From: CALCMJ01 sp964475415
GTDB lineage: Bacteria > Bacteroidota > Bacteroidia > Chitinophagales > Saprospiraceae
Direction of reading: 5' to 3'
Assembly: GCA_964475415.1 (NCBI GenBank)
Contig: CAYYWZ010000010.1
Coordinates: 1 to 64,000, forward strand
DNA: 64,000 bases
The position numbers were made by a program, and so were the translations under genes. Position 1 is the stretch's first letter. Each line of letters begins with the position of its first letter. The notes beneath the pieces were generated by a model. The model was not told the DNA's origin. It searched no databases and worked only from the letters and a program-made list of their open reading frames with translations. Below are positions 36,657 through 45,813 of this stretch, one piece after another.

Positions 36657-37886
36657 ATGTTATCCAATTATAAAATACTTACTGTAACACATCAACAGCT
36701 CAATGTCGAAGACCTTAGCAGTTTCATGGTATGCAACCAAGATGGCAGATCAGATACAGACGCGCTAGAACAGATAAAATCCACTTTAGACATAGATGAG
36801 CTCCTCTACCTCAGCACATGTAACAGAGTAAGCTATATTTTCTTTACCAGAAAGACTATGGATAGTACATATCTAGGCAAATTTTTTACCCAGGTAAATC
36901 CTAAGATGCCACAGAATGTGCGCAACACGCTCCCTAGATATGTAAAATCATACGAAGGCCATCAAGCGGTACAGCATCTTTATGAAGTTGCTTCTTCTAT
37001 GGATTCTCTAGTGATCGGAGAGCGAGAAATATTTTCTCAGTTTAGAAAGGCATATAATACGGCTCTAGAAAATGGATTTATTAAAGATAACCTAAGACTC
37101 CTCGAACGATTTGCTACTACTACAGCTAAGTCTGTATATGCTAATACGGCCATAGGAGAAAAACCCGTTTCTATTGTATCACTAGCAATGCAACGTTTTC
37201 TAAAAAATCCTAAAAGAAAAGATTCTAGAATTCTAATTATAGGAGCTGGCGAGACCAATACCTTAGCAGGTAAGTTTCTTAAAAAATATAATTTTTCTAA
37301 CGTTACTATATTCAACAGATCACTGAACAATGCAGTAGAACTGAGTGAACTATTAAATGCTAAATCTCTGCACATAAGTGAACTAGAAAAATACAAAGCT
37401 GGGTTCGATGTAATCTTCATCTGTACATCAGCTAATAAGACGCTCATCGATCCTTCTTTGTATCAGCAATTACTGCAAAGAGAAGATGATCAGAAAGTGG
37501 TTATAGATCTAGCCGTACCTAGAAATGTAGATAAGGATGTTCCTAAGTTATTCAATGTAGATTATGTAGACATAGAACAATTACGCGAGCTTGCAGAAGA
37601 AAATATGAACTTCAGAAAAGGAGAGCTAGTAAAAGCAAGAACTATCGTAGAAAAAAATGTTCTGGAATTCGAATCACACTATCAGAATAGACAGATAGAA
37701 AAAATGCTAAGTCATATTCCTAAGGAGATCCAGCAATACAAGGACAAGGCGATCAATGAGGTTTACAAAAAACAAATTGATGCACTAGATGCACCTACGC
37801 AAGAACTGATCATCAACATGATGGATTATATGGCGAAGAAAAGTATATCTGTTCCGATGAGAATGGCTAAGTCTCCTGTAGTTTAA
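36657..37886 (+). CDS. hemA: glutamyl-tRNA reductase
   Basis: First committed step of C5 tetrapyrrole synthesis: reduces glutamyl-tRNA to glutamate-1-semialdehyde with NADPH. The 409 residues contain the catalytic Cys55 in YLSTCNRVSY, the substrate region SMDSLVIGEREIFSQFRKAY, the NADPH fold ILIIGAGETNTLAG and FICTSANKTLI, and the C-terminal dimerisation helix. Slightly shorter than E. coli HemA. A hairpin with a T tract about 95 nt downstream (37981-38020) is its likely terminator. No other hem gene in the window. Confidence 0.95.
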   Translation: MLSNYKILTVTHQQLNVEDLSSFMVCNQDGRSDTDALEQIKSTLDIDELLYLSTCNRVSYIFFTRKTMDSTYLGKFFTQVNPKMPQNVRNTLPRYVKSYEGHQAVQHLYEVASSMDSLVIGEREIFSQFRKAYNTALENGFIKDNLRLLERFATTTAKSVYANTAIGEKPVSIVSLAMQRFLKNPKRKDSRILIIGAGETNTLAGKFLKKYNFSNVTIFNRSLNNAVELSELLNAKSLHISELEKYKAGFDVIFICTSANKTLIDPSLYQQLLQREDDQKVVIDLAVPRNVDKDVPKLFNVDYVDIEQLRELAEENMNFRKGELVKARTIVEKNVLEFESHYQNRQIEKMLSHIPKEIQQYKDKAINEVYKKQIDALDAPTQELIINMMDYMAKKSISVPMRMAKSPVV

Positions 37887-37980
37887 CTTTACCTTGTGCG
37901 TTATCTAACGCCTCCATCCTCAGCCTTAAACCTAAGCCTTCAAGTTAATAATCACAAATTTAGATTTCATTACCGTGCAT

Positions 37981-38052
37981 AAAAAAAAGACTTCAAATCA
38001 TCACCTGAAATCTTTTTTTTAAATACATAAACACCCTTATATATAAGACACC
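37981..38052 (+). repeat. hairpin repeat, copy 1 (probable hemA terminator)
   Basis: A 15-bp stem (37981-37995 with 38006-38020) contains one C-A mismatch (37991 with 38010) and a 10-nt loop AATCATCACC, ending in eight T. The 3' flank, ATACATAAACACCCTTATAT onward, is shared with copy 2 through about 38052. As a terminator it would serve hemA, 95 nt upstream. On the minus strand the single mismatch becomes a G-U wobble. Confidence 0.8.
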
Positions 38053-38550
38053 TTATTAGGTAACTACCCTAAAACTTTTGACTCATAATTAGTAGAAAAT
38101 CAGCGTTCAACTAGCAATAAAAAAAAAATTACTTTTTTTCAATGAAGAACGATTAGACATATGCTAAAAAATTACAAACTATAAGCAGCACATTCTCAAG
38201 TGGTCTATTCAATAAAATGACGATACCGTAATAAATTAGATTTATCAGAAAATTAGAAAAGAAAAATTTAATTAAATATTTTTTTTTCAAAAAAAATATC
38301 GTTTTCCTTACTTCTAGATTTATAATGCATGTTTCCTAATTAAGACAAGTACACTAATCATAGAATATATTTGACTTATTTATAACCAGGCCTATATTTA
38401 AATTGGAATTCTAAGCTGATATAATAAATATATAACTAGATAATATTCATAAATTATAGCAATCGTGACATATACATATATTACATATACGTTTCTAGTT
38501 GAATACTAGTAAAAGAGAAAAGGCGTCAATAAAAGACTGGAGAAGGAAAA

Positions 38551-38622
38551 GAAAAAGAGACTTCAAATCATTACCTGAAATCTCTTTTTTCATACATAAA
38601 CACCCTTATATACAAGACACCT
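38551..38622 (+). repeat. hairpin repeat, copy 2
   Basis: Second copy, 570 bp from the first. The stem is 38552-38565 with 38576-38589, the loop is AATCATTACC, and the same mismatch is kept (38561 with 38580). Compared with copy 1, one pair has changed from A-T (37987/38014) to G-C (38557/38584), a compensatory change that keeps the stem. The same 3' flank follows. No gene lies upstream for it to terminate. Confidence 0.8.
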
Positions 38623-38875
38623 ATTTAAAGTAAAACCCCATACTTAGAGTTATTATTTATGACAACTACTTGACAAATTATTGTGAAATATACACTAACT
38701 AATATCTTATAAATAATAATGGCAGAACATATAAAATAATTTGCTATCTGTAAACTTCAGATTGTCATTACATCTGCACATAGAAACAGATAAGCTGGGA
38801 AAAATTAGATCTTTACCCAACCTTTTAATAAGGATCTACAGTCTAGCTAGATATAATTCACAAAAAATAAAATTT

Positions 38876-40135
38876 ATGAAAAATATAATAGGACTCGGAC
38901 TACTGTTTATAATGACCTTAGGACTTCAATCATGTTTTGAAGATGAGTGTGATAGTGTACGTACATATACTAGATATGATCCTGTATATGTAAGCCTAGA
39001 AGATATTAGATCTAATGAAATTTCTCTAGAGCAAGGACAGGAATTAGAGAATCCAGGAAAAATGTATTTATATAAAAATTATATATTGATCAATGAGCAA
39101 GGAAAAGGAATTCACTTCTATGACAACTCAGATGTACAAGCTCCTCAGCATATAGGTTATTATACTATACATGGCAATTTTGACATGGCAATAAAAGACG
39201 ACATCTTATATGCTGATAATATTATAGATCTAATTGCAGTAGATATTTCTAATATACAGCAACCAGTTATTGTAGACAGACAACTAGATGCTTTTATTTC
39301 TTATGAATATAATGATGGATATATATCGCATTACCTAAACAGCAAAGTTGTATCACAACTAGACTGCCGCACAGTAAACGAAGGCATTTTCTGGGATGAA
39401 GATGTTGTATTTCTTCAGAATGCAGATACCAATGTTTTTGTTCCATCAGCGACAGGTACAAATGGCAATACTGGTGTAGGAGGTTCGACAGCAAGATTTA
39501 CAATCTATTCAGACTATCTCTATACTGTAGATCAAAGTAGTATCACTTCATGGGATATTTCTAATACCCAGAATCCTGTAGTTCTAAATAATCAAAATCT
39601 AGGGTGGGGAATAGAAACTATCTATCCTTATAAAGAAAATCTATTTATAGGATCAGAAACAGGGATGTATATATTTGATAATAAGAATCCTAGCCAGCCT
39701 GTTTTACTATCTGTTTTTGAACATGCGAGAGCTTGTGATCCAGTAGTGGTAGAAAATGATATTGCATACGTTACACTTAGAGACGGAAGCACTTGCCAGG
39801 GGTTTGTAAATCAGCTAGATGTAATAGACATAAGTTCTCTTACTAATCCTAAGTTGATCAAATCTTTTGACATGTCTAATCCTCATGGACTAAGTATCAA
39901 AAATGATGTGCTATACATCTGTGAGGGAGAAGCCGGTCTTAAAGTATTCGATGCGAAAGATTCTAATAATGTAGGCGACAACATGATTAACCACGAGAAA
40001 GATGTACATGCATATGATGCTATAGCGCTTACGGACGAATTAGTTATGCTCATCGGACAAGATGGTTTCTATCAATATGCAGTCGATGCAGATAAGAATT
40101 TAGAATTATTGAGTCACATATATGTAGAAAGGTAA
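38876..40135 (+). CDS. LVIVD-repeat lipoprotein
   Basis: I start at ATG 38876, giving a clean lipoprotein signal (MKNIIGLGLLFIMTLGLQSC, Cys20) and 419 residues; the longer frame from 38741 has no plausible N-terminus. The mature part consists of repeated segments of the LVIVD/beta-propeller kind, for example IIDLIAVDISNIQQPVIVDR, TSWDISNTQNPVVLNN, QLDVIDISSLTNPKLIKSF and GLKVFDAKDSNNVG. Predicted envelope-anchored propeller with a binding role. It is the first of four tightly spaced genes that include an ECF sigma factor. Confidence 0.85.
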   Translation: MKNIIGLGLLFIMTLGLQSCFEDECDSVRTYTRYDPVYVSLEDIRSNEISLEQGQELENPGKMYLYKNYILINEQGKGIHFYDNSDVQAPQHIGYYTIHGNFDMAIKDDILYADNIIDLIAVDISNIQQPVIVDRQLDAFISYEYNDGYISHYLNSKVVSQLDCRTVNEGIFWDEDVVFLQNADTNVFVPSATGTNGNTGVGGSTARFTIYSDYLYTVDQSSITSWDISNTQNPVVLNNQNLGWGIETIYPYKENLFIGSETGMYIFDNKNPSQPVLLSVFEHARACDPVVVENDIAYVTLRDGSTCQGFVNQLDVIDISSLTNPKLIKSFDMSNPHGLSIKNDVLYICEGEAGLKVFDAKDSNNVGDNMINHEKDVHAYDAIALTDELVMLIGQDGFYQYAVDADKNLELLSHIYVER

Positions 40136-40137
40136 TT

Positions 40138-40893
40138 ATGAGACATATTCTAACCATTATTCTTATAAGTTTTATTGCTACTATAGCTTCGCTCTCTGCA
40201 CAGGAAGAAGTTCCTACAAGCGAGCAAACAAAAATTCTAGATGAGGTGTATCTGCTGGATGGCGATATATTCAAAGGTGAGATCATAAGCTATATACCGA
40301 ATGACTATTTAGAGATAGCAACCACGATGGGTGTGACATTAAAGTTATCTCTAGACAAAGTAAAGAAGGTAAAGCAAGGTCAAGTAAATATAGAAATGCG
40401 TACACAAGCGCCCTATAATTTCTATGAGTCGAGACTCTATTTCTTTGCTGGCTTAAATTATCTAAGAAACAATTCTACGAAAGGTTATTCTTTCAATATT
40501 GGAGGCATAAAACAGTTTTCTCGATTGATGGGCATAGGCCTTGAAGCATCTATAGACCAGTATGAAAATGGAAGAGCCGAATGGTTCTTACCAGTATCTG
40601 CTTTGTATAGAGCTTATCTTAAGCGTAGCAATTTTTCTCCCTTTGTCCAGATCAATGCTGGGTATGGATTTGTCAATAAAGATGAAGATGACGGCACATT
40701 TAATGCTGATGGTGGACTGATGCTTAATCCTAAGTTTGGTCTCAGGATGAATGCTGGTGACGGAGCAATAATTACGAGTCATATAGGAATAAAGTACCAA
40801 AAAGCTTATTTTGAAAGAGGGAATCCAGAAAATCTATTTCAAGAATCCTTAATTTACAAGAGAATTCAGATCGGAGTAGAAGTTTTATTTTAG
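40138..40893 (+). CDS. putative outer-membrane beta-barrel protein
   Basis: A 251-residue protein with signal peptide (about 1-21, ending LSAQ). A short N-terminal domain reads DEVYLLDGDIFKGEIISYIP, a motif that I recall opening many Bacteroidota envelope proteins. The rest (about 95-251) is alternating amphipathic strands with aromatic belts, ending in IQIGVEVLF with a terminal Phe typical of outer-membrane proteins. No enzyme motif. It follows the LVIVD lipoprotein by 2 nt, so they form an operon. Confidence 0.7.
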   Translation: MRHILTIILISFIATIASLSAQEEVPTSEQTKILDEVYLLDGDIFKGEIISYIPNDYLEIATTMGVTLKLSLDKVKKVKQGQVNIEMRTQAPYNFYESRLYFFAGLNYLRNNSTKGYSFNIGGIKQFSRLMGIGLEASIDQYENGRAEWFLPVSALYRAYLKRSNFSPFVQINAGYGFVNKDEDDGTFNADGGLMLNPKFGLRMNAGDGAIITSHIGIKYQKAYFERGNPENLFQESLIYKRIQIGVEVLF

Positions 40894-40926
40894 TAGTATG
40901 TCAAAGAAAGAATCATATAACTTAAC

Positions 40927-41472
40927 GTGAAAGATCAGTTAGATAGCATCATTAAAGGTTGTGTAAATAACGACCGTAAATATCAGGAAAAACTATATAA
41001 GATGTTTTTCCCTACCATGATGTCTATGTGTCATAGATATACAAGAGATGACGATGAGGCTATGAGTATTGTCAATGATGGATTTCTACGAGTTTTCAAA
41101 AAGATAAGCTCTTATGGATATAAGGGGAGTTTCGAAGGCTGGGTACGTAAATTTATCTACCATAGTATATCTGATCATTTTAGAAAAAAATCCAAGCAGC
41201 TGAAGTTTATGGTTTTCGAAGACTATGATGCTTCCTATAATCAAGAGGTATTAGAAAACCTATACGAAAAAGATATTATAAAATTAATAGATGATGTTCC
41301 TAAAGCCAGTGCGGATGTCTTTATACTTTTTGCAATTCAGGGCTACGCCCATAAAGAAATAGCAAAAATGAAAGGCATCAGTGTAGGCACATCTAAGTGG
41401 CATCTATCAGAGGCTAGGAAAAAGCTTCAAGCCTTATTACAGAATAAAAATAGCAAACGTTATGTCATCTGA
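40927..41472 (+). CDS. ECF-type RNA polymerase sigma factor
   Basis: The 181-residue protein starts at GTG 40927. Region 2 is visible at about 15-80 (LYKMFFPTMMSMCHRYTRDD, GSFEGWVRKFIYHSISDHFR). Region 4 lies at about 130-175, with the HTH GYAHKEIAKMKGISVGTSKW. Regions 1.2 and 3 are absent, as in ECF sigma factors. It lies 33 nt after the barrel gene and overlaps the next gene by 11 nt. The downstream product is the obvious candidate for its regulator. Confidence 0.9.
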   Translation: MKDQLDSIIKGCVNNDRKYQEKLYKMFFPTMMSMCHRYTRDDDEAMSIVNDGFLRVFKKISSYGYKGSFEGWVRKFIYHSISDHFRKKSKQLKFMVFEDYDASYNQEVLENLYEKDIIKLIDDVPKASADVFILFAIQGYAHKEIAKMKGISVGTSKWHLSEARKKLQALLQNKNSKRYVI

Positions 41473-42877
41473 CAAGAAAATATACAGCGAGGAATTTATG
41501 CAAAAATCTTGGGACCAGATGCATACTATACTCAACAAAGAAATACCAGAGAAAGAAAATAAAAAACCTTTCTTTCTATTTCTCTTTGGTATGTTTGCCT
41601 TAGGGTTAGTCATTGCCCTGAGCTACTACAACATGAGTGACGAGCTTGTTCCTAGTTCTACGACTGTAGAGAATAGTTATGTAAAAATAGAAACACCAAC
41701 TTCCATAGAAAAGCAAATCCAAGATAATAAGACTGTCACAAAAATAGCAGCCCCAGAAACTGCAAATACAGAAAGAAAACTAGCTATTAATAGAAAAGTA
41801 GATTTAGATAAAAAAACTAAGGTAGCTATTTCTTATAATACAGAAGCTTCATCAAATATCTACGCTCAGAACAATACACAGCGAGAGTCTAACACGATAG
41901 CTGAGTCTATCAGTTCTAATACGATCTATAATGAAAATTTCGATCGCAATACAAGCAATACCAAAATGATAAATTCTGTAAATCAGAATAACAATCGTTT
42001 AATAGAAGAGCCAGCTCACCAGATTGTACAACAAAATTCTAAAAGCGATTTAACTTATAATAGAGAAAACGAAAATTTACAATTCACTGAACAAGCTCCA
42101 TTAGCAATTTTAAATAATAATTTATTATTTCCAGAAAGAACATTTACTAAACTTCCTAGTCATAATAGAGTCGAGTCCATTGAGCCTGTTGTTGTAACTC
42201 AGAATAAAACTAATCGTTTCAGCCTAGGCCTTAGTAGAATGACAAATTTGAACGGAGGTGTCACAGGTGCTAATATGGATATAGCTTATCAACTTCCTTT
42301 ATCATCTAAGCTATCTCTAGTCGCGGGAGTAGGATCTAGCTATTTTAATTTCTCTAATGACATCTATCGTGTCGATCCTGATATAGATGAAGAAACTATA
42401 CGAGCAATAGAGTTAGGCAACAGTCTTGATCTTACTGAATTTTCAGAAGATATGATAGAGGTACCCGTAGATTCTCTCTTATCTATATTTAATAATATTC
42501 CTAATAGTTTGGATCTACATCTTGCACTAGGAATGTCTTACCAACTCCATGATAGAATCAATCTTGGTGCAGGTGCTAGATACAGAAGATTTTTTAATGC
42601 TTCTTCTCTTAGCAATTCAGAAGATCTAGATGTCGCTTTGCCAACCACCGGCCAAAATAGTCACGATGAAAACAACAGTCTGTCAGCCTTTAATACCAAT
42701 AACTATAACAGATCATTCCTAAATCCATACTTTTCTGTCGAGTACAGATTTGCAAACAAATTATCGATCACTGCAGAATATGAATATTTCCTTACTGATT
42801 TTACAAATACAGAAAGATCATATATCCTAGGGAAGAATAATTCTATGGTAGCTTTAGGTATTAAATATAGTTTTTAG
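41462..42877 (+). CDS. membrane protein with barrel-like C-terminus, candidate anti-sigma partner
   Basis: The 471-residue protein overlaps the sigma gene by 11 nt. Residues 1-35 are a short cytoplasmic segment (EEFMQKSWDQMHTILNKEIP), residues about 36-56 a transmembrane helix, and 60-250 an Asn/Ser/Thr-rich linker. Residues about 255-471 form a beta-strand-rich region that ends in NSMVALGIKYSF with a terminal Phe. The N-terminus fits the size and placement of an anti-sigma domain. The C-terminus looks like an outer-membrane barrel, an odd combination for one chain. Function inferred from context only. Confidence 0.7.
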   Translation: MSSDKKIYSEEFMQKSWDQMHTILNKEIPEKENKKPFFLFLFGMFALGLVIALSYYNMSDELVPSSTTVENSYVKIETPTSIEKQIQDNKTVTKIAAPETANTERKLAINRKVDLDKKTKVAISYNTEASSNIYAQNNTQRESNTIAESISSNTIYNENFDRNTSNTKMINSVNQNNNRLIEEPAHQIVQQNSKSDLTYNRENENLQFTEQAPLAILNNNLLFPERTFTKLPSHNRVESIEPVVVTQNKTNRFSLGLSRMTNLNGGVTGANMDIAYQLPLSSKLSLVAGVGSSYFNFSNDIYRVDPDIDEETIRAIELGNSLDLTEFSEDMIEVPVDSLLSIFNNIPNSLDLHLALGMSYQLHDRINLGAGARYRRFFNASSLSNSEDLDVALPTTGQNSHDENNSLSAFNTNNYNRSFLNPYFSVEYRFANKLSITAEYEYFLTDFTNTERSYILGKNNSMVALGIKYSF

Positions 42878-42889
42878 AAAAGTTAATCC

Positions 42890-44635
42890 TTAGTAGATTT
42901 TTGCAACTGGATATAGCCTATAAGTTTTTTCGTAGTACTCAGAATTTTTGTAAATAAAATCTAGTTGTGCTCTAGCACTAGCTGCAAATTCCGCATCTTC
43001 CATTTTCTTATTTTCTAGTAAAGTTTTTAGATTAGAATTATCTTCTAATATCTGAGCAGCAAGATCTTCAAAAACATAGGCTGAATAATGTTCTTTTTGC
43101 ATCATGATGCCATCGAAAAAATTCCACGCAAAATAACTATCTGGAGCTTCCGGCTCTAGCGTTTCCATTATGTATCTGTCTTTCTCCTGGCCGGTATACA
43201 CTATATAGTCTCCTTTGTAATATTTCCACATTTGCTTTACCTCTCTGGTCACTACCTTACTATGTAGGAAATGTCCTTCATAAGGTTTTTCTCTAGTTTC
43301 CATACCATCTATATACAGCATGTCAAAGGTCTCTGTTCTATCTTCCTCAAGTCGTTCTACTTTTACACCATTCCACTCTAGCCGCTGAGCGATCTCTGAA
43401 TAAGCTTGTGGGAAAAGATAAGCTTCAGGCTTTTGCTTTTGGACTGTTGCCCTATAGGTGTTGTAAAATGGAATCTCTTTTTCGTAAGTTTCTGCATGAT
43501 CGTAATACAATCTATCAAGACCAGAGATCTCACTTTTCTTAAATTTTGCCTTATACCCCTTAAACATAAGTTGATCTACTTTTTCTCTATCGATTGCCCA
43601 ATCTATAGGCAATTCTATCGTATTACTTACAGACTTTATAGTAGCGGATCTAAGGGTCAATAATTCATCATGGTTTTCCTGAATATGGACAAGCATTGAT
43701 AGCATAAAATAGTAGGTACTTTCAACCCTATTTTTATACGGTTTGAGCATATGCGTTTCCGGCATAAAGGATAAGGCATTGTGCATCGCTGCATATCCCG
43801 AGGAGTATCTTGGAAGATCTAGAAAGCCAGCAATTCCATCCTCAGGTGTCCTCTGTGCATAGACATATGGTGTCATCTCCCATCCGTATTGTTCCATCTT
43901 TTTATATAAGCCAGGTAACATTCTATCCGTCAAAAAATGAGCTAGTGGTTTTGCTAACTTATCTTTCTGAGTAGCTATAAGCGTCATCGAGTAGGGATAG
44001 TCTGCTCCGTTAGAAGTATGATTATCTACAAAAACATCGGGATTCCATTTATTATATAACTTATTGAATGATTGTGCATTCTTAGAATCACACTTTATAA
44101 AATCTCTATTCAGGTCAAGATTTTTTGCATTTCCTCTGAAACCATAAGCCTCTGGTCCTTGTTGGTTAGCTCTGCTATAACTACCTCTATTAATTGCACC
44201 ACCGATGTTATAGACGGGAATGATAACAACAACACAATGATCTAATAAGTTTTGCTTATCCTCCATGTAAAGCAGATCTCTAGCAAGTTTCATAGATGCA
44301 TCTACACCGCAGGGCTCACCAGGATGAATCGCATTATTTACAAACAAGACTACTTTGCCTGCATCTCTTATTTTTTTAATATCGAACTCCCCGTCTTTAC
44401 TTAGAACAACCTCGTGCAAGGGGAAACCACTATCGGTCATACCATACTCTGATACACTTATATTCTGATGATCAGATAGCAAATTATAATAAGCTATGGC
44501 TTCATGATAGTTTACTGTATAATTATTATTTTTTTCGAAGGAGGTAATAAATTGATCAGGAATTTGCTGACTCATAAGTACTGAGATATTAATAGAAAAT
44601 AATAGAATAGTTATGTAAGGCTTCAGGCAAGACAT
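42890..44635 (-). CDS. secreted M14-family zinc carboxypeptidase
   Basis: A 581-residue exported metallopeptidase with signal peptide (about 1-22). Zinc ligands His104 and Glu107 lie in NAIHPGEPCG and His206 in VDNHTSNGADY. Asn175-Arg176 in LDLNRDF is the substrate-carboxylate motif. A candidate catalytic Glu is in SFMPETHML near 296. The C-terminal 200 residues form an accessory region of unknown role. No T9SS sorting domain, so probably periplasmic. Its stop is 12 nt from the converging barrel-like gene. Confidence 0.88.
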   Translation of the reverse strand: MSCLKPYITILLFSINISVLMSQQIPDQFITSFEKNNNYTVNYHEAIAYYNLLSDHQNISVSEYGMTDSGFPLHEVVLSKDGEFDIKKIRDAGKVVLFVNNAIHPGEPCGVDASMKLARDLLYMEDKQNLLDHCVVVIIPVYNIGGAINRGSYSRANQQGPEAYGFRGNAKNLDLNRDFIKCDSKNAQSFNKLYNKWNPDVFVDNHTSNGADYPYSMTLIATQKDKLAKPLAHFLTDRMLPGLYKKMEQYGWEMTPYVYAQRTPEDGIAGFLDLPRYSSGYAAMHNALSFMPETHMLKPYKNRVESTYYFMLSMLVHIQENHDELLTLRSATIKSVSNTIELPIDWAIDREKVDQLMFKGYKAKFKKSEISGLDRLYYDHAETYEKEIPFYNTYRATVQKQKPEAYLFPQAYSEIAQRLEWNGVKVERLEEDRTETFDMLYIDGMETREKPYEGHFLHSKVVTREVKQMWKYYKGDYIVYTGQEKDRYIMETLEPEAPDSYFAWNFFDGIMMQKEHYSAYVFEDLAAQILEDNSNLKTLLENKKMEDAEFAASARAQLDFIYKNSEYYEKTYRLYPVAKIY

Positions 44636-44863
44636 AGAGTGAAAATTTATTTTTATAAAAATACATAATATTAGTTTACAAGAATAAATTTCTTTTGGTT
44701 GGCGTGGACTTGGCTATCAGCAAATTTCAACCTGCATTAAACTATACAAAAGAAAAGTTATACCATATATTTTTAAAATTAATACTAGGCATGTGTCTAA
44801 GAAGACATTCTGTTTTTAAGGGTAGCTAGTTTTATTTTCATCTTAATAACAAATCGAAACATT

Positions 44864-45547
44864 ATGAAAAACTACCTAACTATTGTAGGCTTAGTCTTAA
44901 GTCTGTCATGCCTAGCACAAACTACCTATCAAGGAACTATCTCAGATGAAGAAACAGGAGAAGCTTTACTCTTCTCTACAATTGCGTTCTATAATAACGA
45001 TATTATTGTAGCAGGCACCGAAACTAATTTGGATGGAGATTTCCAGATAACGCTTAAAGAAGATTTTACACATGTAGAACTGCAGTACTTAGGCTACTCC
45101 CCTAGAACTATTCTTAAAAAAGATTTTTATCCTAGCTTCAACGATTTATCTATGAGTCCTGGAGTCATGTTAAACACTATCGTTATACAATGCTATGGCT
45201 ACAAATATGATTGTCCACCTGGTTGTATTCTAACTTGTGAAATTAGAAATTCGGAATGCTTCACGGATCAAAATAAATCCACTTTACGAGAAAAGAAAAC
45301 TTTTACCCAAAGAGAAGGTAATGACTGGATATATCCTAATCCTACCAACGGTATAACAAATATCAAAGATGAAATTATAGAAAAGTATAGTCACTATAGT
45401 TTACTCAATTCAGCTGGACAAGTAGTCCTTAGCACAAAACCTATTCAACATGAGATAGATCTTACTATGTTACAAGAAGGTTGTTATAATTTGATAGCAG
45501 AAAATGACAAGGAGCAAAAAACTATCAAGCTTATAAAATTCGAATAA
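44864..45547 (+). CDS. T9SS substrate with carboxypeptidase-like domain and Cys-rich centre
   Basis: The 227-residue protein has a signal peptide (ending SCLAQ). A carboxypeptidase-regulatory-like/CarboxypepD fold covers about 20-105 (YQGTISDEETGEALLFSTIA, ETNLDGDFQITL). A short central segment has five Cys within about 25 residues (CYGYKYDCPPGCILTC ... C). A type A sorting domain closes the chain (WIYPNPTNGITNI, LLNSAGQVVLST, LQEGCYNLIAE). It is probably surface-exposed by T9SS; the role of the Cys cluster is unknown. Three hairpins lie in its 3' region. Confidence 0.83.
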   Translation: MKNYLTIVGLVLSLSCLAQTTYQGTISDEETGEALLFSTIAFYNNDIIVAGTETNLDGDFQITLKEDFTHVELQYLGYSPRTILKKDFYPSFNDLSMSPGVMLNTIVIQCYGYKYDCPPGCILTCEIRNSECFTDQNKSTLREKKTFTQREGNDWIYPNPTNGITNIKDEIIEKYSHYSLLNSAGQVVLSTKPIQHEIDLTMLQEGCYNLIAENDKEQKTIKLIKFE

Positions 45548-45556
45548 ATTTCTTCA

Positions 45557-45813
45557 AAGTGGTCCTGCTTTTATTAGTGGTTTAGTTAGCAGGTCCACTT
45601 ATTTATCTGTAAAGCATTAGCTAATCATAAAAATCATTATGCACAAGCTCCGTTAGGTATCGACCAATTTACAATGCATTCTTACTTATTATGGAATACT
45701 GACTTAAGAAACTTTGTAATTGGTCGATTTTTATTCAAACGTTTTTATAGAGCTGTGCTCTGATCCCGGTGACTTATAAAGTTCGAGTCTATGAAGATCC
45801 GGGATTTTTTTTT
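45557..45813 (+). terminator. three successive hairpins downstream of the T9SS gene
   Basis: Hairpin A: arms 45557-45569 and 45588-45600, 13 bp with one T-T mismatch. Hairpin B: arms 45661-45674 and 45714-45727 (TCGACC-type arms with a one-base bulge), followed by five T. Hairpin C: ATCCCGG 45763-45769 and CCGGGAT 45799-45805, with an inner GACT/AGTC stem, followed by nine T. B and C look like tandem terminators on the plus strand. C touches the stop of the converging ABC permease gene. Confidence 0.65.

Larger units (their letters stand above)
37887..38875. other. AT-rich non-coding region with a duplicated hairpin element
   Basis: Almost 1 kb with no supported gene between hemA and the LVIVD lipoprotein. 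It contains two copies of a hairpin-plus-flank element (37981-38052 and 38551-38622, listed separately). A TAnnTTTG-like box TATATTTG lies at 38366-38373 between them, which could start a short transcript ending at the second hairpin. Otherwise only AT-rich sequence is seen. Confidence 0.6.

Noticed and set aside
38741..38875. N-terminal extension of the LVIVD lipoprotein
   Set aside because: The ATG at 38876 begins a perfect lipoprotein signal peptide; the 45 residues before it have no export logic.
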